Positions 18,178 through 27,820 are shown, counted from the first letter of the stretch. The stretch is 62,931 nt of DNA from Limnohabitans sp. (GCA_030729445.1 JANQXJ010000187.1:1-62931), one strand, 5' to 3'. The notes: a model not told the origin generated them from the letters alone. Numbers and translations: made by a program.

Positions 18178-18756
18178 TCAATGGCTGCGCCCGCTGCGGA
18201 ACATGCCGTGGGTTTTGCGGCTGAGCACGCCTTGCGCGGCCAGCTTGTTCATCGAGGGGCTGGCGTGGGCGTGGGTGATGGCCATGCCCAAAGCATCGGC
18301 CGCGTCTTGCCTTGGCAACACCGGCAATTGCAGCAAGCGCTTGACCATTTCTTGGATCTGCGATTTGGCGGCGCGGCCGTGCCCGGTGACCGATTGCTTC
18401 ATTTGCAAAGCGGTGTATTCGGCCACGGGCAAGTCGCACGACACCAAGGCCGTGACCGCACAGCCCCGGGCTTGGCCCAGCAGCAAGGTCGCTTGGGGGT
18501 TGACGTTGACAAACACGATCTCGACTGCCGCCACATCGGGCTGGTAACGCGCGGTGATTTCACGCACACCGTCGTAGATGATTTTCAGCCGGGCAGGCAG
18601 GTTGCCCATCTCACCGCGTGTGGTCTCGATCACGCCGCTGGCCACGTACTGCAGGCGCGAACCGGTGATGTCGATCACACCAAAACCCGTGGTTTGCAAA
18701 CCCGGATCAATCCCTAAGATGCGGATGCTGGCGGGCGCCGGGGTGCTCAGGCTCAT
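18178..18756 (-). CDS. ruvC: Holliday junction resolvase RuvC
   Basis: Endonuclease that resolves Holliday junctions with RuvAB. The 192-residue protein carries the acidic catalytic residues in ILGIDPGLQTTGFGV (first Asp), AAVEIVF (Glu) and QDAADALGMAITHAH (Asp pair), in the expected order. The ATG overlaps the mtgA stop by 4 nt (ATGA), so the two genes are translationally coupled. ruvA and ruvB are not in the window. Confidence 0.96.
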   Translation of the reverse strand: MSLSTPAPASIRILGIDPGLQTTGFGVIDITGSRLQYVASGVIETTRGEMGNLPARLKIIYDGVREITARYQPDVAAVEIVFVNVNPQATLLLGQARGCAVTALVSCDLPVAEYTALQMKQSVTGHGRAAKSQIQEMVKRLLQLPVLPRQDAADALGMAITHAHASPSMNKLAAQGVLSRKTHGMFRSGRSH

Positions 18757-19487
18757 GGCAACACCACGTCGTTCATGCGGGCCATGATGGTCTCGGCTCG
18801 CCGCGTGAGGTAAACCGATTGCGGCAGCTTTTCAAAATAACGTGGACGCGGCAACATGACCGCCAGCCGAGAAGCCTCCCAAGCATTCAGACGCGCGGCG
18901 TTTTTGCGAAAGTAATGCTGCGCTGCAGCCTCGGCACCGAACACGCCCTCACCCCACTCCACACTGTTGAGGTAGATCTCCAAAATCCGCTCCTTGCTGA
19001 GCAAGGCCTCCAACGCCAGTGCCAGCACCATCTCTTGCCCCTTGCGCACCAAAGTGCGCTCGCCCGATAAAAACAGGTTTTTGGCCAGTTGCTGGGTGAT
19101 GGTCGAGCCGCCGACAATTTTGACGTCCACCGGCTTGTCCGGCTGGCGTTGGGCGCGTTTTTCGGCTTGGGCTTTGGCCCGGGCATTTTTTTCCCAGGCT
19201 TTTTCGAGCGACTGCCACCAGATGCCGTGGTGCTGCGTGAAGGCACCATCCTCCGAAGCAATCACAGCACGTTGCAAACTCAAGGACATGGCATTGAGTT
19301 TGACCGACGCCTGACGCCACGGCAATTGACCCTGCTGTTTCAGAATTTGCCAGGCCTGCGAGCGCTGGAAGCTGGTGGACTCGGGCGCGATCCAGTTCAT
19401 GGCCAGGATACGCACAGCAAAAAACAGCTGGAGCCCCAGACCCGCCAAAACCAACAGCATCAACCAGCGTCCCAATGCACGCATCAT
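18753..19487 (-). CDS. mtgA: Monofunctional biosynthetic peptidoglycan transglycosylase
   Basis: Inner-membrane GT51 enzyme that polymerises lipid II into glycan strands. It has one N-terminal transmembrane helix (LGRWLMLLVLAGLGLQLFF), then the GT51 motifs SEDGAFTQHHG (catalytic Glu), GGSTITQQLAKNLFLS and ERILEIYLN. There is no transpeptidase domain. The start is placed at 19487, where AAGGG lies about 8 nt upstream; the adjacent ATG at 19484 is an alternative, and a 28-codon extension into the tonB-like gene is rejected. An insert of charged residues (KAQAEKRAQRQPDK) sits between the first two motifs. Confidence 0.94.
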   Translation of the reverse strand: MMRALGRWLMLLVLAGLGLQLFFAVRILAMNWIAPESTSFQRSQAWQILKQQGQLPWRQASVKLNAMSLSLQRAVIASEDGAFTQHHGIWWQSLEKAWEKNARAKAQAEKRAQRQPDKPVDVKIVGGSTITQQLAKNLFLSGERTLVRKGQEMVLALALEALLSKERILEIYLNSVEWGEGVFGAEAAAQHYFRKNAARLNAWEASRLAVMLPRPRYFEKLPQSVYLTRRAETIMARMNDVVLP

Positions 19488-19521
19488 GCACAGCCCTTGA
19501 TTGGGTCCGCGTTGGCGTTGT

Positions 19522-20451
19522 TCACGGCTTGCCGGGCTCAGAAGCCAACATGCGGGTGGCCAATGTGTCATCCCGCGAGAAGTTGAAGCGTGTCACCACC
19601 ACAATTTGATCGGCCTGGGCCCGCATTTTTCGGTTGAAATTGCCAAACGGCGCGGCATTGCGCACGATGGCCACTGCTCGCTCGTCGAGCAAGGGCTTGC
19701 CCGATGAGCGAGCCACCTCGGTGCTGAGCAACTGTCCCTGATGGTCCACGGTGATCACCATGGTCAGTTGTCCGTAGAGTTTTTCACCCGCCGCCTCCGG
19801 GAAGTTCAAGGTGCCTTGGTACTCAATGGTGCGGCGCATTTTGTCGTAGTACATCGCATACACCACCTCTTGGGTAGCAGGGCTGATGTAACGCTTGCGG
19901 GCTGCCCCCTGGGTTTGGTCCACGCGTTGCTCGATTTGCGCCAACTGGCGGGCCAGTTGCTGCTGCCTCTGCACCTTGGACTGGCGGTCGGGGCTATCGG
20001 TTTTGTCGCCTGCATTTTCCCGGGTGAGTACAGCCAGCTCATCTTTGAGCTGCGTCAGCAGACGCATTTGCTGCATTTTGAGCACTTCGATCTTTTTCTG
20101 GACTGCGCTGATGTCCATGCCCGGGTCAGCGTTCATCACCGGCGACAAGGGCGAGCTCGAGATGCGCACTTCAGGTACTTCACCGCCACCGGCCAGACGG
20201 ACCTGAGCCAGTGCTTGGGCTTCCTGGGGATTCTCCCGGCTGCGTGCGTTGACCAGAATCACCTCCAACGGCGTATCCTGAAAGACCCGGTTGAAGGTTT
20301 CGGGTGCTGCAAACCGAAAAGTCACCAAACCTGCATGCACAGCCACGGACAAGCCCAAGGCCCAGATCAAACCCCGGTGCGGCGAAGGCTTCAATCGCCC
20401 CGCTCTGGGGCTGACCACTTGGTCGGGCTGTGGCTGGATCTCAGGGCGCAT
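19522..20451 (-). CDS. TonB-family energy transducer-like protein
   Basis: A 309-residue protein with a single N-terminal membrane helix (LIWALGLSVAVHAGLVTF), a periplasmic region with a Gln/Arg-rich coiled coil (about 115-185), and a C-terminal TonB-like domain (about 195-295, with GQLTMVITVDHQGQL). The usual Pro-Glu/Pro-Lys spacer of classical TonB is missing; a long coiled coil replaces it. It probably links an ExbB/ExbD proton channel to an outer-membrane partner or acts in envelope maintenance. The start overlaps the RNase gene stop by 11 nt. In several relatives aroE lies between this gene and mtgA; here it does not. Confidence 0.8.
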   Translation of the reverse strand: MRPEIQPQPDQVVSPRAGRLKPSPHRGLIWALGLSVAVHAGLVTFRFAAPETFNRVFQDTPLEVILVNARSRENPQEAQALAQVRLAGGGEVPEVRISSSPLSPVMNADPGMDISAVQKKIEVLKMQQMRLLTQLKDELAVLTRENAGDKTDSPDRQSKVQRQQQLARQLAQIEQRVDQTQGAARKRYISPATQEVVYAMYYDKMRRTIEYQGTLNFPEAAGEKLYGQLTMVITVDHQGQLLSTEVARSSGKPLLDERAVAIVRNAAPFGNFNRKMRAQADQIVVVTRFNFSRDDTLATRMLASEPGKP

Positions 20452-22504
20452 TGGGGGGGGTGTTGTCGTTCAGATCCACGGCAATGGTCACGGGGCCTGC
20501 AGGCAAGTTGTCCTCGTCCTCGGTCTCCTGCTCCGCCTCTTCGGCACCCGTGCCCTGGCCTTCGGCATCCAGGTGTGCCATCACGGTGCCACGCACATCC
20601 AGAGCCATCAGGTCCACATCGGCCAGCTTGACACGCACACGTGCGCCACGGGGCAAGTTGTTGGCCCCCATCACGCCAAACATCAGTGGCAAGGACTCCG
20701 CACGCACCAGCCAAGAGCCGCCACCCATTTCCTTGACCAAGCTGGCGTCCAGCTCCTCAATGCCGTCCTGCTGCACGTGACGCAGCGTCCAATAACGCTC
20801 CATGCTCGATTGCACGCCGTTGTAGGCACTGTAGGCGGCATCAAAACCGCTGATGATGGAAAACAGCTCGGCGTCTTTGGGCTTGAAGGGCGCGGCCAAT
20901 GCGGCCGTGGCGCCATGCTGGGCGCAGGCGATGATTTGCCACTGGTTGACCAAATCGGTGTAGCGGCGCAGCGGTGAGGTGCTCCAGGCGTAGCTGGGCA
21001 CGCCAATGCCCGCGTGTGGCAACGCTTTGGTGCCCATGCGCACCTTCACACCGGGCGCCAGACTGGCTTGGCTGCGGTAAATACCGGGCACACCCAGCTG
21101 GGCCATCCACTGGCCCCAGGTGCTGTTGGCCAAAATCATGGCCTCGGCCACCATCAAATCGAGCGGTGCTCCGCGCTGGCGGGTGCCAATCACCACGGTC
21201 TCGTCGCCCGTGGGCGGCGTGTCGTTGTGGTCCCGCTCGAGCTTGAAGCTGTAGTCCGGGCGGTTGAAGTTTTCGGGCTTGCCGCGCACCACCTCCCGCC
21301 GCGCCTTGAGGGTTTGCGCCAGACGCCAGAAAAATGCCAGAGTGTTGCGGCTCACGGGCACATCGGCGTGGTCGCTCTGGTCCTCGCCCTCCAGCCATTC
21401 GCGGGTGATGCGGTCATCGAGCTGGTCGTGGCGCAGGTTGACCAAAATCGGCACGCGTTCGAGCCGGGTCACGCTGCTTTGCACCTCCAGGGAGTCTTCG
21501 CTGAAAGTGACGTACAGCGACACCGCCGGGCAGTCACGCCCCTCAATCAAGGTATAGGCCTGCACCACGCTGTCGGGCAGCATGGTGATTTTGTAGCCCG
21601 GCATGTAAACAGTGGACAGGCGTGCGCGGCCAAGCTGGTCAATCGGGCTGCCGGGCTGCAGCGCCAAGCCGGGCGCGGCAATGTGGATACCCACCGTGAC
21701 CAGCCCCGTGCCCAGGCCCTGCAAAGACAGGGCGTCGTCGATTTCTGTGGTGTGCGAGTCGTCAATGGAGAAAGCCTGCACATCAGCGAGTGGCAAGTCG
21801 TCGGTGATGGCCGGGGCTTGCAAGGGAGGAAAGCCCGTGCCCTTGGGGAACAGGTCAAACAGGAAACGCTGCCAATGGAAATCCCAGGCCGAGGCGATGG
21901 CCCCCGCCTTTTGCAGCAAGTCCAAAGGCGCGGTCTGGCTGCTTTTGCTGGCCTCGACCACGGCTTTGTATTCGGGTGTGTTCTTGTCGGGTCGAAACAG
22001 GATTTTGTAGAGCTGCTCTCGGATTGGCTCGGGGCAAGTGCCCGCGATCAGATCGGCCGACCAGGCTTCGATCTGGGCCTGAACCTGCTTTTTCTTCTCA
22101 ATCGCGAGCAAAGCCTGTTGCACGATCTCGGCTGGCGCTTTGCGAAAACGCCCCTTGGCACCACCTCGGCGGAAATAGTGCGGCGCTTCGTGCAGGCGCA
22201 GCAAAGCAGCGACTTGTTCGGTGGTGCTGGCGCTGGCGCTGAAGTAGTCTTTGGCCAGGTCGCCAAAGCCAAACTCTTCCTCCGGGGCACACTCGTAGGC
22301 CAGCTCCAACTCGATGGTTTGGCTCAAGGCGGTGGCATCACTGAGCAAAACGGCTGGGGCCGGTTTGTCGAACTTGATCAGCATGTGGGCCGACTTGACT
22401 TTGACCCGTTTACCGGAGTCGAGTTCGACCTGCGCAGAGGCCTCGGCTTCGGACATGATCCGACCGGTCATGAATTTGCCGGCATCTTCAAAAAATACAT
22501 ACAT
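20441..22504 (-). CDS. rnb: RNase II/RNase R-family exoribonuclease
   Basis: A 3'-5' exoribonuclease of the RNB superfamily. The 687-residue protein has the catalytic signature FSIDDSHTTEIDDAL, whose clustered Asp residues bind metal, and later RNB segments LMVAEAMILAN and TSPLRRYTDLVNQWQ. The C-terminus looks like a weak S1-type domain followed by a very acidic tail (EGQGTGAEEAEQETEDED). The start at 22504 (MYVFFEDAGKFMTGR) is the family-like one; a 16-codon extension is rejected. The sequence resembles the betaproteobacterial RNase II-like group more than RNase R. Confidence 0.88.
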   Translation of the reverse strand: MYVFFEDAGKFMTGRIMSEAEASAQVELDSGKRVKVKSAHMLIKFDKPAPAVLLSDATALSQTIELELAYECAPEEEFGFGDLAKDYFSASASTTEQVAALLRLHEAPHYFRRGGAKGRFRKAPAEIVQQALLAIEKKKQVQAQIEAWSADLIAGTCPEPIREQLYKILFRPDKNTPEYKAVVEASKSSQTAPLDLLQKAGAIASAWDFHWQRFLFDLFPKGTGFPPLQAPAITDDLPLADVQAFSIDDSHTTEIDDALSLQGLGTGLVTVGIHIAAPGLALQPGSPIDQLGRARLSTVYMPGYKITMLPDSVVQAYTLIEGRDCPAVSLYVTFSEDSLEVQSSVTRLERVPILVNLRHDQLDDRITREWLEGEDQSDHADVPVSRNTLAFFWRLAQTLKARREVVRGKPENFNRPDYSFKLERDHNDTPPTGDETVVIGTRQRGAPLDLMVAEAMILANSTWGQWMAQLGVPGIYRSQASLAPGVKVRMGTKALPHAGIGVPSYAWSTSPLRRYTDLVNQWQIIACAQHGATAALAAPFKPKDAELFSIISGFDAAYSAYNGVQSSMERYWTLRHVQQDGIEELDASLVKEMGGGSWLVRAESLPLMFGVMGANNLPRGARVRVKLADVDLMALDVRGTVMAHLDAEGQGTGAEEAEQETEDEDNLPAGPVTIAVDLNDNTPPNAP

Positions 22505-22548
22505 GCCCTGATTTTCCCACGCTACCCGGCCATTCGGCCGGCACGGCC

Positions 22549-23133
22549 TCAAGCCAGCTGCAGAAATTCAAGGATTTGCGGCAAGTGCTCGTCAAAATCG
22601 CTCAAGGCATGGTCGCTGCCCTCGATCAGGCGCACCTGCCCGGCCTGGTGGCGTGCCAGCATCTCACGCCAATCGAGCACCTCGTCACCTTTGGCGATCA
22701 AGGCCAGCGTGGCTGGCCGAGTTGGCAAGGGCTGACTTTCAAGCTCCATCAACTCCTGGACATAGGTCGGCTCAAAAAAGATGCTTTGTGCCGGGTCTTG
22801 CCAAACCGGATGCTCGCCGATGTAGCGTGCCAGATCGCGCGAAGGGTGCACGGCCGGGTTGATCAGCACCGCAGGTACACCCATGTGGGCCGACAGCCAT
22901 GCCGCATAAAAGCCACCCAGTGAGGACCCCATCACCGCCATCTGCCCACGGGGCCAAGCGGCTGTGCCCTTGAGCAACAGGGCCATAGCCTGTGCCGGTG
23001 AAGCGGGCAGCTGCGGACACCACCAGGTGACACCGGGGTGCTGAGCTTGCACCAGAGCGGCCATGGTTTGGGCCTTGGCCGACTGGGGCGATGACCTGAA
23101 GCCGTGCAGGTAAAGCAAATGGGTGGTGCTCAC
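22549..23133 (-). CDS. YqiA/YcfP-family alpha/beta-hydrolase esterase
   Basis: A 194-residue compact esterase. It begins with the beta-strand/oxyanion segment LLYLHGFRSSPQSAKA; the nucleophile is Ser71 in GSSLGG (69-74). Catalytic Asp and His are in KGDEVLDW and EGSDHALSDF. YqiA proteins hydrolyse short acyl esters; the physiological substrate is unknown. It starts 6 nt after the kup stop and lies 44 nt before the RNase gene, so it is probably co-transcribed. Confidence 0.88.
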   Translation of the reverse strand: MSTTHLLYLHGFRSSPQSAKAQTMAALVQAQHPGVTWWCPQLPASPAQAMALLLKGTAAWPRGQMAVMGSSLGGFYAAWLSAHMGVPAVLINPAVHPSRDLARYIGEHPVWQDPAQSIFFEPTYVQELMELESQPLPTRPATLALIAKGDEVLDWREMLARHQAGQVRLIEGSDHALSDFDEHLPQILEFLQLA

Positions 23134-23139
23134 AGGGCC

Positions 23140-25008
23140 TCAAATTTCAATTTTGGAGCCCAACTCGACCACCGCGTTGGTCGGCAGGTTCAAGAACGCG
23201 GCCGCGCCACTGGCGTTGTGGTGCATCTGGGCAAAGAGTTTTTCGCGCCAAGGGGACATGCCGCCGCCGATGGTCGGAATCACGATGTCGCGCGAGAGAA
23301 AGTAGCTGGTCATCATCGGGTCCAGCTTATCGCCCTCGCCCTGGATTTGGGCCAGTGCGGTCGGCAAATCCGGGTTGTCCTTGAAACCGTAATTGACAAT
23401 GACTTGCCAGCAGTCGTGGCCCAGTGGTGTCACATCCAGACGCTGATTCGCCTCGATGCGCGGCACCTCGTGGCTGCGCACGGTGACAAACAGGTTGCGT
23501 TCATGCAAAACTTTGTTGTGCTTCAAGTTGTGCAGCAAGGCGTTGGGCACAGCACCCGTCTCTGCCGTCATGAAAACCGCCGTGCCTTGGACCCGAGTAG
23601 GCGGCGAAATGAACACCGCCTCCAGAAAGTCCGTCAGCCGCAAGGCGTCCGAGCGCAAAGATTCGTTGAGCAAGCGGCGACCATCGTGCCAGGTCAGCAT
23701 CAGCGTGAACACCGCCGCACCAATGAGCAGCGGGAACCAACCACCGTCGAACAGCTTGAGCAGGTTGGAGGCCCAAAAGGCCAAGTCGACCACAAAGAAG
23801 AAAACCGTAGCACCGATGCACAGCGCCAGCGGGAGCTTCCAGGCATAGCGGATCACAAAGAAGGTGAGCACCGTGGTGATCAGCATGTCGGTGCACACGG
23901 CAATGCCGTAAGCCGCAGCCAGGTTGCTCGACGACTTGAACATGACCACCGCCAGCACGATGGCCACAAACAAGCCCCAGTTCACAAAAGGCATGTAGAT
24001 TTGTCCGGTGTCGGTCTCGCTGGTGTGTTGCACCTGCAGGCGTGGCAGATAACCCAGCTGGATGACCTGCTTGGTCACACTGAATGCACCAGAAATCAGC
24101 GCTTGCGAGGCAATCACCGTGGCCATGGTCGCCAAGCCCACCAGAGGCAGCAGGGCCCAATCAGGCGCCATCATGTAGAAGGGGTTTTTCACGGCCTCGG
24201 GCTCGGCCAAGAGCAAAGCGCCCTGGCCAAAATAATTCAGCGTCAGGCAAGGCATGACCACGCTGAACCAGGCCAAACGGATGGGCTTTTTACCAAAGTG
24301 CCCCATGTCGGCATACAGCGCCTCCCCCCCCGTGACGCACAAGACCACCGCGCCGAGAATGATGAAGGTGGTGCCCGGCTCGTTCCACATGAAGCCCAGC
24401 GCGTAGTGCGGGCTGATGGCCATCAAAATTTCAGGATGGTGGGCGATGTGCGACACACCCAACACCGCGATGGTGGCAAACCAGACCAAGGTGATGGGTC
24501 CAAAGAACTTACCAATGCCCGCCGTGCCACGTTTTTGGACCCAGAACAGGCCGAACAGGATCACCAGCGTGAGCGGAATCACGTACTTCTTGAAAGTGGG
24601 AGAAATGACCTCCAGGCCTTCGACTGCTGACAGCACCGAAATGGCGGGGGTGATCACCCCATCGCCATAAAAAAGGCAGGTGCCAAAAATGCCCACGATC
24701 AGCAAAACCTTGCGCAGCTGTGGCCGATCTTTGACCGATTGCGAGGCCAGCGCCAGCATGGCCACCAGCCCACCCTCGCCGTGGTTGTCAGCCCGCAGAA
24801 CCAACACCACGTACTTGACCGACACGATGGTGGTCAGGGTCCAGAAAAAGATGGAGAGGATGCCGTAAACGTTATCGGGCGTGAAAGGCACATGGCCGGA
24901 GCCAAACACCTCTTTCATGGCGTACAGCACGCTGGTGCCGATGTCGCCATACACGACGCCAATGGCGCCCAAGGTCAATGCAGCAAGAGAAGAACGGGTG
25001 GAAGACAC
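23140..25008 (-). CDS. kup: Kup-type low-affinity potassium transporter
   Basis: A K+/H+ symporter of the KUP/HAK/KT family. Twelve hydrophobic segments occupy about residues 10-430, followed by a cytoplasmic C-terminal domain. The GTG at 25008 is preferred: the protein then begins MSSTRSSLAALTLGAIGVVY and is 622 residues long, the same as E. coli Kup. An upstream TTG at 25032 is the alternative. The first-helix signature reads GDIGTSVLYAMKEV, with Val where most family members have Pro. DGVITPAIS and the VTGGEALYADMGHFG loop are present. Confidence 0.95.
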   Translation of the reverse strand: MSSTRSSLAALTLGAIGVVYGDIGTSVLYAMKEVFGSGHVPFTPDNVYGILSIFFWTLTTIVSVKYVVLVLRADNHGEGGLVAMLALASQSVKDRPQLRKVLLIVGIFGTCLFYGDGVITPAISVLSAVEGLEVISPTFKKYVIPLTLVILFGLFWVQKRGTAGIGKFFGPITLVWFATIAVLGVSHIAHHPEILMAISPHYALGFMWNEPGTTFIILGAVVLCVTGGEALYADMGHFGKKPIRLAWFSVVMPCLTLNYFGQGALLLAEPEAVKNPFYMMAPDWALLPLVGLATMATVIASQALISGAFSVTKQVIQLGYLPRLQVQHTSETDTGQIYMPFVNWGLFVAIVLAVVMFKSSSNLAAAYGIAVCTDMLITTVLTFFVIRYAWKLPLALCIGATVFFFVVDLAFWASNLLKLFDGGWFPLLIGAAVFTLMLTWHDGRRLLNESLRSDALRLTDFLEAVFISPPTRVQGTAVFMTAETGAVPNALLHNLKHNKVLHERNLFVTVRSHEVPRIEANQRLDVTPLGHDCWQVIVNYGFKDNPDLPTALAQIQGEGDKLDPMMTSYFLSRDIVIPTIGGGMSPWREKLFAQMHHNASGAAAFLNLPTNAVVELGSKIEI

Positions 25009-25094
25009 AAGCCGTGACCTGACAGGGGTCAAGCCAAAAGAAACAAGAAGGCCATTTTGCGCCCGATTTCAAGCCGGTGTCACCGCCCATTCGA

Positions 25095-25118
25095 CAAAAA
25101 TGTTGCAGCGCAGCAACT
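25095..25118 (-). terminator. Possible intrinsic terminator after gshA
   Basis: Directly after the gshA stop the minus strand reads GTTGC, a 6-nt loop, GCAAC, then ATTTTTG. The 5-bp stem (25102-25106 with 25113-25117) is short, but the T-run follows at once. It could separate gshA from kup. Confidence 0.4.
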
Positions 25119-26414
25119 TTATTCGTAAACCTCGGCCTCGGGGTCAGTGGCTTCCAGCTCATAACTGGCCGCCAGCATGGCCAAACGGCCAATCACGCCA
25201 TACATATAAAAGCGGTTGGGCACACTGGCGCCGGGTTTGACACCGGGCTGGGGCAAGTGTGGGGTGTCGGCAAAGGCCAAAGGCACAAAGCTGGCGCCCG
25301 GAGCATTCAGGTTCTCGTCAACGCCGCGCTCGGCGTGCACACGGTAAAAACCGCCCACCACATAGCGGTCCATCATGTAGACCACCGGCTCGGCCACCGC
25401 GTCATTGATGCGTTCGTTGGTCAGCACGCCTTCTTGGATGATCACGTCGTTGACGGTCTGGCCGTCCTTGATGACGTTCATCTTGTTGCGTGTCTTGCGG
25501 TTGAGTTGATCCAGATCGGCCACATCGCGCACCGTCATGATGCCCATGCCATAGGTGCCGTTGTCGGCCTTCACCACCACAAACGGTTTTTCGTTGATGC
25601 CGTATTCCTTGTACTTGCGCTTGATCTTGGTCAGCAGCGCGTCGACATTGCTGCGCAGGCAGTCCATGCCCGTACCCTCGGCAAAGTTCACATCGCCGCA
25701 CTGGCTGAACATCGGGTTGATCAACCAAGGGTCAATGCCGAGCAGTTTGCCAAAGCGCTTGGCCACCTCTTCGTAGCTCTGGAAATGCTTGGTCTTGCGG
25801 CGCACGCTCCATCCAGCGTGCAGGGGCGGCAGCAAGAACTGCTCGTGCAGCTCCTCCAGAATGCCCGGGGCACCGGCTGACAGGTCGTTGTTGAGCAAAA
25901 TGGTGCAAGGGTCGAAGTCTTTGAGTCCCAGGCGGTGCTGGCTGCGCACCACAGGCTCCAGTGTCACGCTCTCGCCGTTGGGCAATTCGATGGTGGTCGA
26001 CTCTTTGATCTCGGGGTTGATCGAGCCCAAGCGCACGTTCAGGCCCGCCATATGGAAGATGCGCTGCAACTGCGCCACATTGGTCAGATAAAAAGTGTTA
26101 CGGGTGTGGTTTTCGGGAATGATCAGGAGGTTTTTGGCCTCGGGGCAGATCTTCTCTATGGCCGCCTGCGCCGCTTGCACCGCCAAGGGCAGCATTTCTG
26201 GCGTCAGGTTGTTCCAGCCGCCGGGGTAGAGGTTGGTGTCCACCGGGGCCAGTTTGAAGCCCGCGTTGCGGATGTCCACCGAGGTGTAGAACGGCGGAGT
26301 GTGTTCCATCCACTCCAGACGGAACCAGCGCTCAATGGCGGGCATGGAGTCGAGGATGCGCTGCTCCAACTCATTGATGGGGCCATTCAGGGCGGTGTTG
26401 AGGTGGGGAACCAT
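25119..26414 (-). CDS. gshA: Glutamate-cysteine ligase, ATP-grasp-type GshA
   Basis: First enzyme of glutathione synthesis: joins glutamate and cysteine with ATP. The 431-residue product belongs to the distinct proteobacterial GshA family, unrelated in sequence to E. coli GshA. It has LEWMEHTPPFYTSVDIRNAG early, VRSQHRLGLKDFDPCTILLN in the middle and FVVVKADNGTYGMGIM as the ATP-binding segment. The start at 26414 is chosen over the ATG at 26420 because AAAGG lies 6 nt before the former and touches the latter. gshB is not in the window. Confidence 0.92.
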   Translation of the reverse strand: MVPHLNTALNGPINELEQRILDSMPAIERWFRLEWMEHTPPFYTSVDIRNAGFKLAPVDTNLYPGGWNNLTPEMLPLAVQAAQAAIEKICPEAKNLLIIPENHTRNTFYLTNVAQLQRIFHMAGLNVRLGSINPEIKESTTIELPNGESVTLEPVVRSQHRLGLKDFDPCTILLNNDLSAGAPGILEELHEQFLLPPLHAGWSVRRKTKHFQSYEEVAKRFGKLLGIDPWLINPMFSQCGDVNFAEGTGMDCLRSNVDALLTKIKRKYKEYGINEKPFVVVKADNGTYGMGIMTVRDVADLDQLNRKTRNKMNVIKDGQTVNDVIIQEGVLTNERINDAVAEPVVYMMDRYVVGGFYRVHAERGVDENLNAPGASFVPLAFADTPHLPQPGVKPGASVPNRFYMYGVIGRLAMLAASYELEATDPEAEVYE

Positions 26415-26527
26415 GGGCATCCTTTATCGCGAAAATCGGATCAAAACAGAAAATCATATGAGGCCGGCCTGCGCCATTGCAAGCGCCAACAGGACACCGT
26501 GCCAGCCGCTTGTGCGTCTGTGCACGG

Positions 26528-26549
26528 AAAGCGCGGCGCTCAGCCGCGC
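26528..26549 (-). terminator. Possible terminator overlapping the proA stop codon
   Basis: A 7-bp G/C stem (GCGCGGC at 26531-26537 with GCCGCGC at 26543-26549) closes a 5-nt loop that contains part of the proA stop codon. On the minus strand TTTCC follows, a short T-run. It could end proA transcripts before gshA. Confidence 0.4.
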
Positions 26550-27820
26550 ACCTCGCCTTCGCCCAGTACCACGTACTTGAGCGAGGTCAGGCCTTCGATG
26601 CCTACCGGACCGCGGGCATGGAACTTGTCGGTGCTGATGCCAATTTCGGCACCCAGCCCGTACTCAAAACCATCGGCAAAACGGGTGCTGGCGTTGACCA
26701 TGACGCTGGCCGAGTCCACCTCGCGCAAAAAACGCTGGGCGTGCATGTGGTCGCGCGTCAAGATGGCGTCGGTGTGGTGGCTGCTGTAGTGGTTAATGTG
26801 GGCAATCGCCTCATCCACCCCCTCGACCACCTTGATGCTGATGATGGGCGCGAGGTATTCCTCGAACCAGTCTTGCTCGGTAGCATCCTTGAGGTTGGCT
26901 TTGGCCACCTGACTCAAAATCGCCTTGGCCTTGGGGCAGCAGCGCATTTCCACGCCTTTGGCAGCATAAACCGCGCCGATTTTGGACAGGAACTCTGACG
27001 CTACACCCCGCGCCACCAACAGGCTTTCACTGGCATTACAAGGACTGTACTTTTGTGTCTTGGCGTTGTCGGCCACATTCACGGCCATGTCGATGTCGCA
27101 AGGGTCGTCCACATAGGTGTGGCAGTTGCCGTCCAGGTGTTTGATGACCGGCACTTTGGCTTCGGCGCTGATGCGCTCGATGAGGCCCTTGCCGCCACGC
27201 GGGATGACCACGTCCACAAACTGCGGCATGGTGATGAGCTGGCCCACAGCAGCGCGGTCGGTGGTTTGCACCAGTTGCACCGCATCGACCGGCAGGCCGC
27301 TGTCGGTCAGGGCCTGCTGCACCAGACGGGCCAAGGCCTTGTTCGATTCAATGGCTTCAGAACCGCCACGCAAGATGCAGGCATTGCCGCTTTTGATGGA
27401 CAGGCTGGCCGCTTCGATGGTCACATTGGGGCGACTCTCGAAAATCATGCCGAACACACCAATCGGCACCCGCATCTGACCCACACGGATGCCGCTGGGC
27501 ACCTGTTTCATGCCCAGGATCTCGCCAATCACATCGGGCATGGCCGCCAGCTGCTCGCAGCCCTGGGCGCAGGTTTCCAGCACCTGGGGGCTGAGTTTGA
27601 GGCGGTCCACCATCGGTTCGGCCAAACCAGCGGCGCGGGCGCGTTCCAGGTCTTTGGCGTTGTCCAGCTGCAAGGCATTGGTGTTCTCGCGCAACAAGGC
27701 GGCCAAGTGGCGCAAAGCCGCGTTCTTGTTGGCTGCGGAGGCCTTGGCCATCAGCGCCGAGGCTTTTTTGGCTTGCTGGCCCAAGGCCTGCATGTGTTCA
27801 GCGGTTTGAAGGTCAGTCAT
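26540..27820 (-). CDS. proA: Glutamate-5-semialdehyde dehydrogenase (gamma-glutamyl phosphate reductase)
   Basis: NADPH-dependent reductase of proline synthesis, reducing gamma-glutamyl phosphate to glutamate semialdehyde. The 426-residue protein has the aldehyde-dehydrogenase fold: FESRPNVTIEAASLSIKSGN is the nucleotide-binding region, and SPCNASESLLVA holds the catalytic cysteine. The C-terminal FADGFEYGLGAEIGISTDK is characteristic of ProA. The start at 27820 (MTDLQTAEHMQALG) is family-like; a 10-codon extension is rejected. proB is absent from the window. Confidence 0.97.
   Translation of the reverse strand: MTDLQTAEHMQALGQQAKKASALMAKASAANKNAALRHLAALLRENTNALQLDNAKDLERARAAGLAEPMVDRLKLSPQVLETCAQGCEQLAAMPDVIGEILGMKQVPSGIRVGQMRVPIGVFGMIFESRPNVTIEAASLSIKSGNACILRGGSEAIESNKALARLVQQALTDSGLPVDAVQLVQTTDRAAVGQLITMPQFVDVVIPRGGKGLIERISAEAKVPVIKHLDGNCHTYVDDPCDIDMAVNVADNAKTQKYSPCNASESLLVARGVASEFLSKIGAVYAAKGVEMRCCPKAKAILSQVAKANLKDATEQDWFEEYLAPIISIKVVEGVDEAIAHINHYSSHHTDAILTRDHMHAQRFLREVDSASVMVNASTRFADGFEYGLGAEIGISTDKFHARGPVGIEGLTSLKYVVLGEGEVRG

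Noticed and set aside
23104..24630. Open frame of 508 codons opposite kup
   Set aside because: Highly charged, low-complexity antisense translation of a membrane protein gene.
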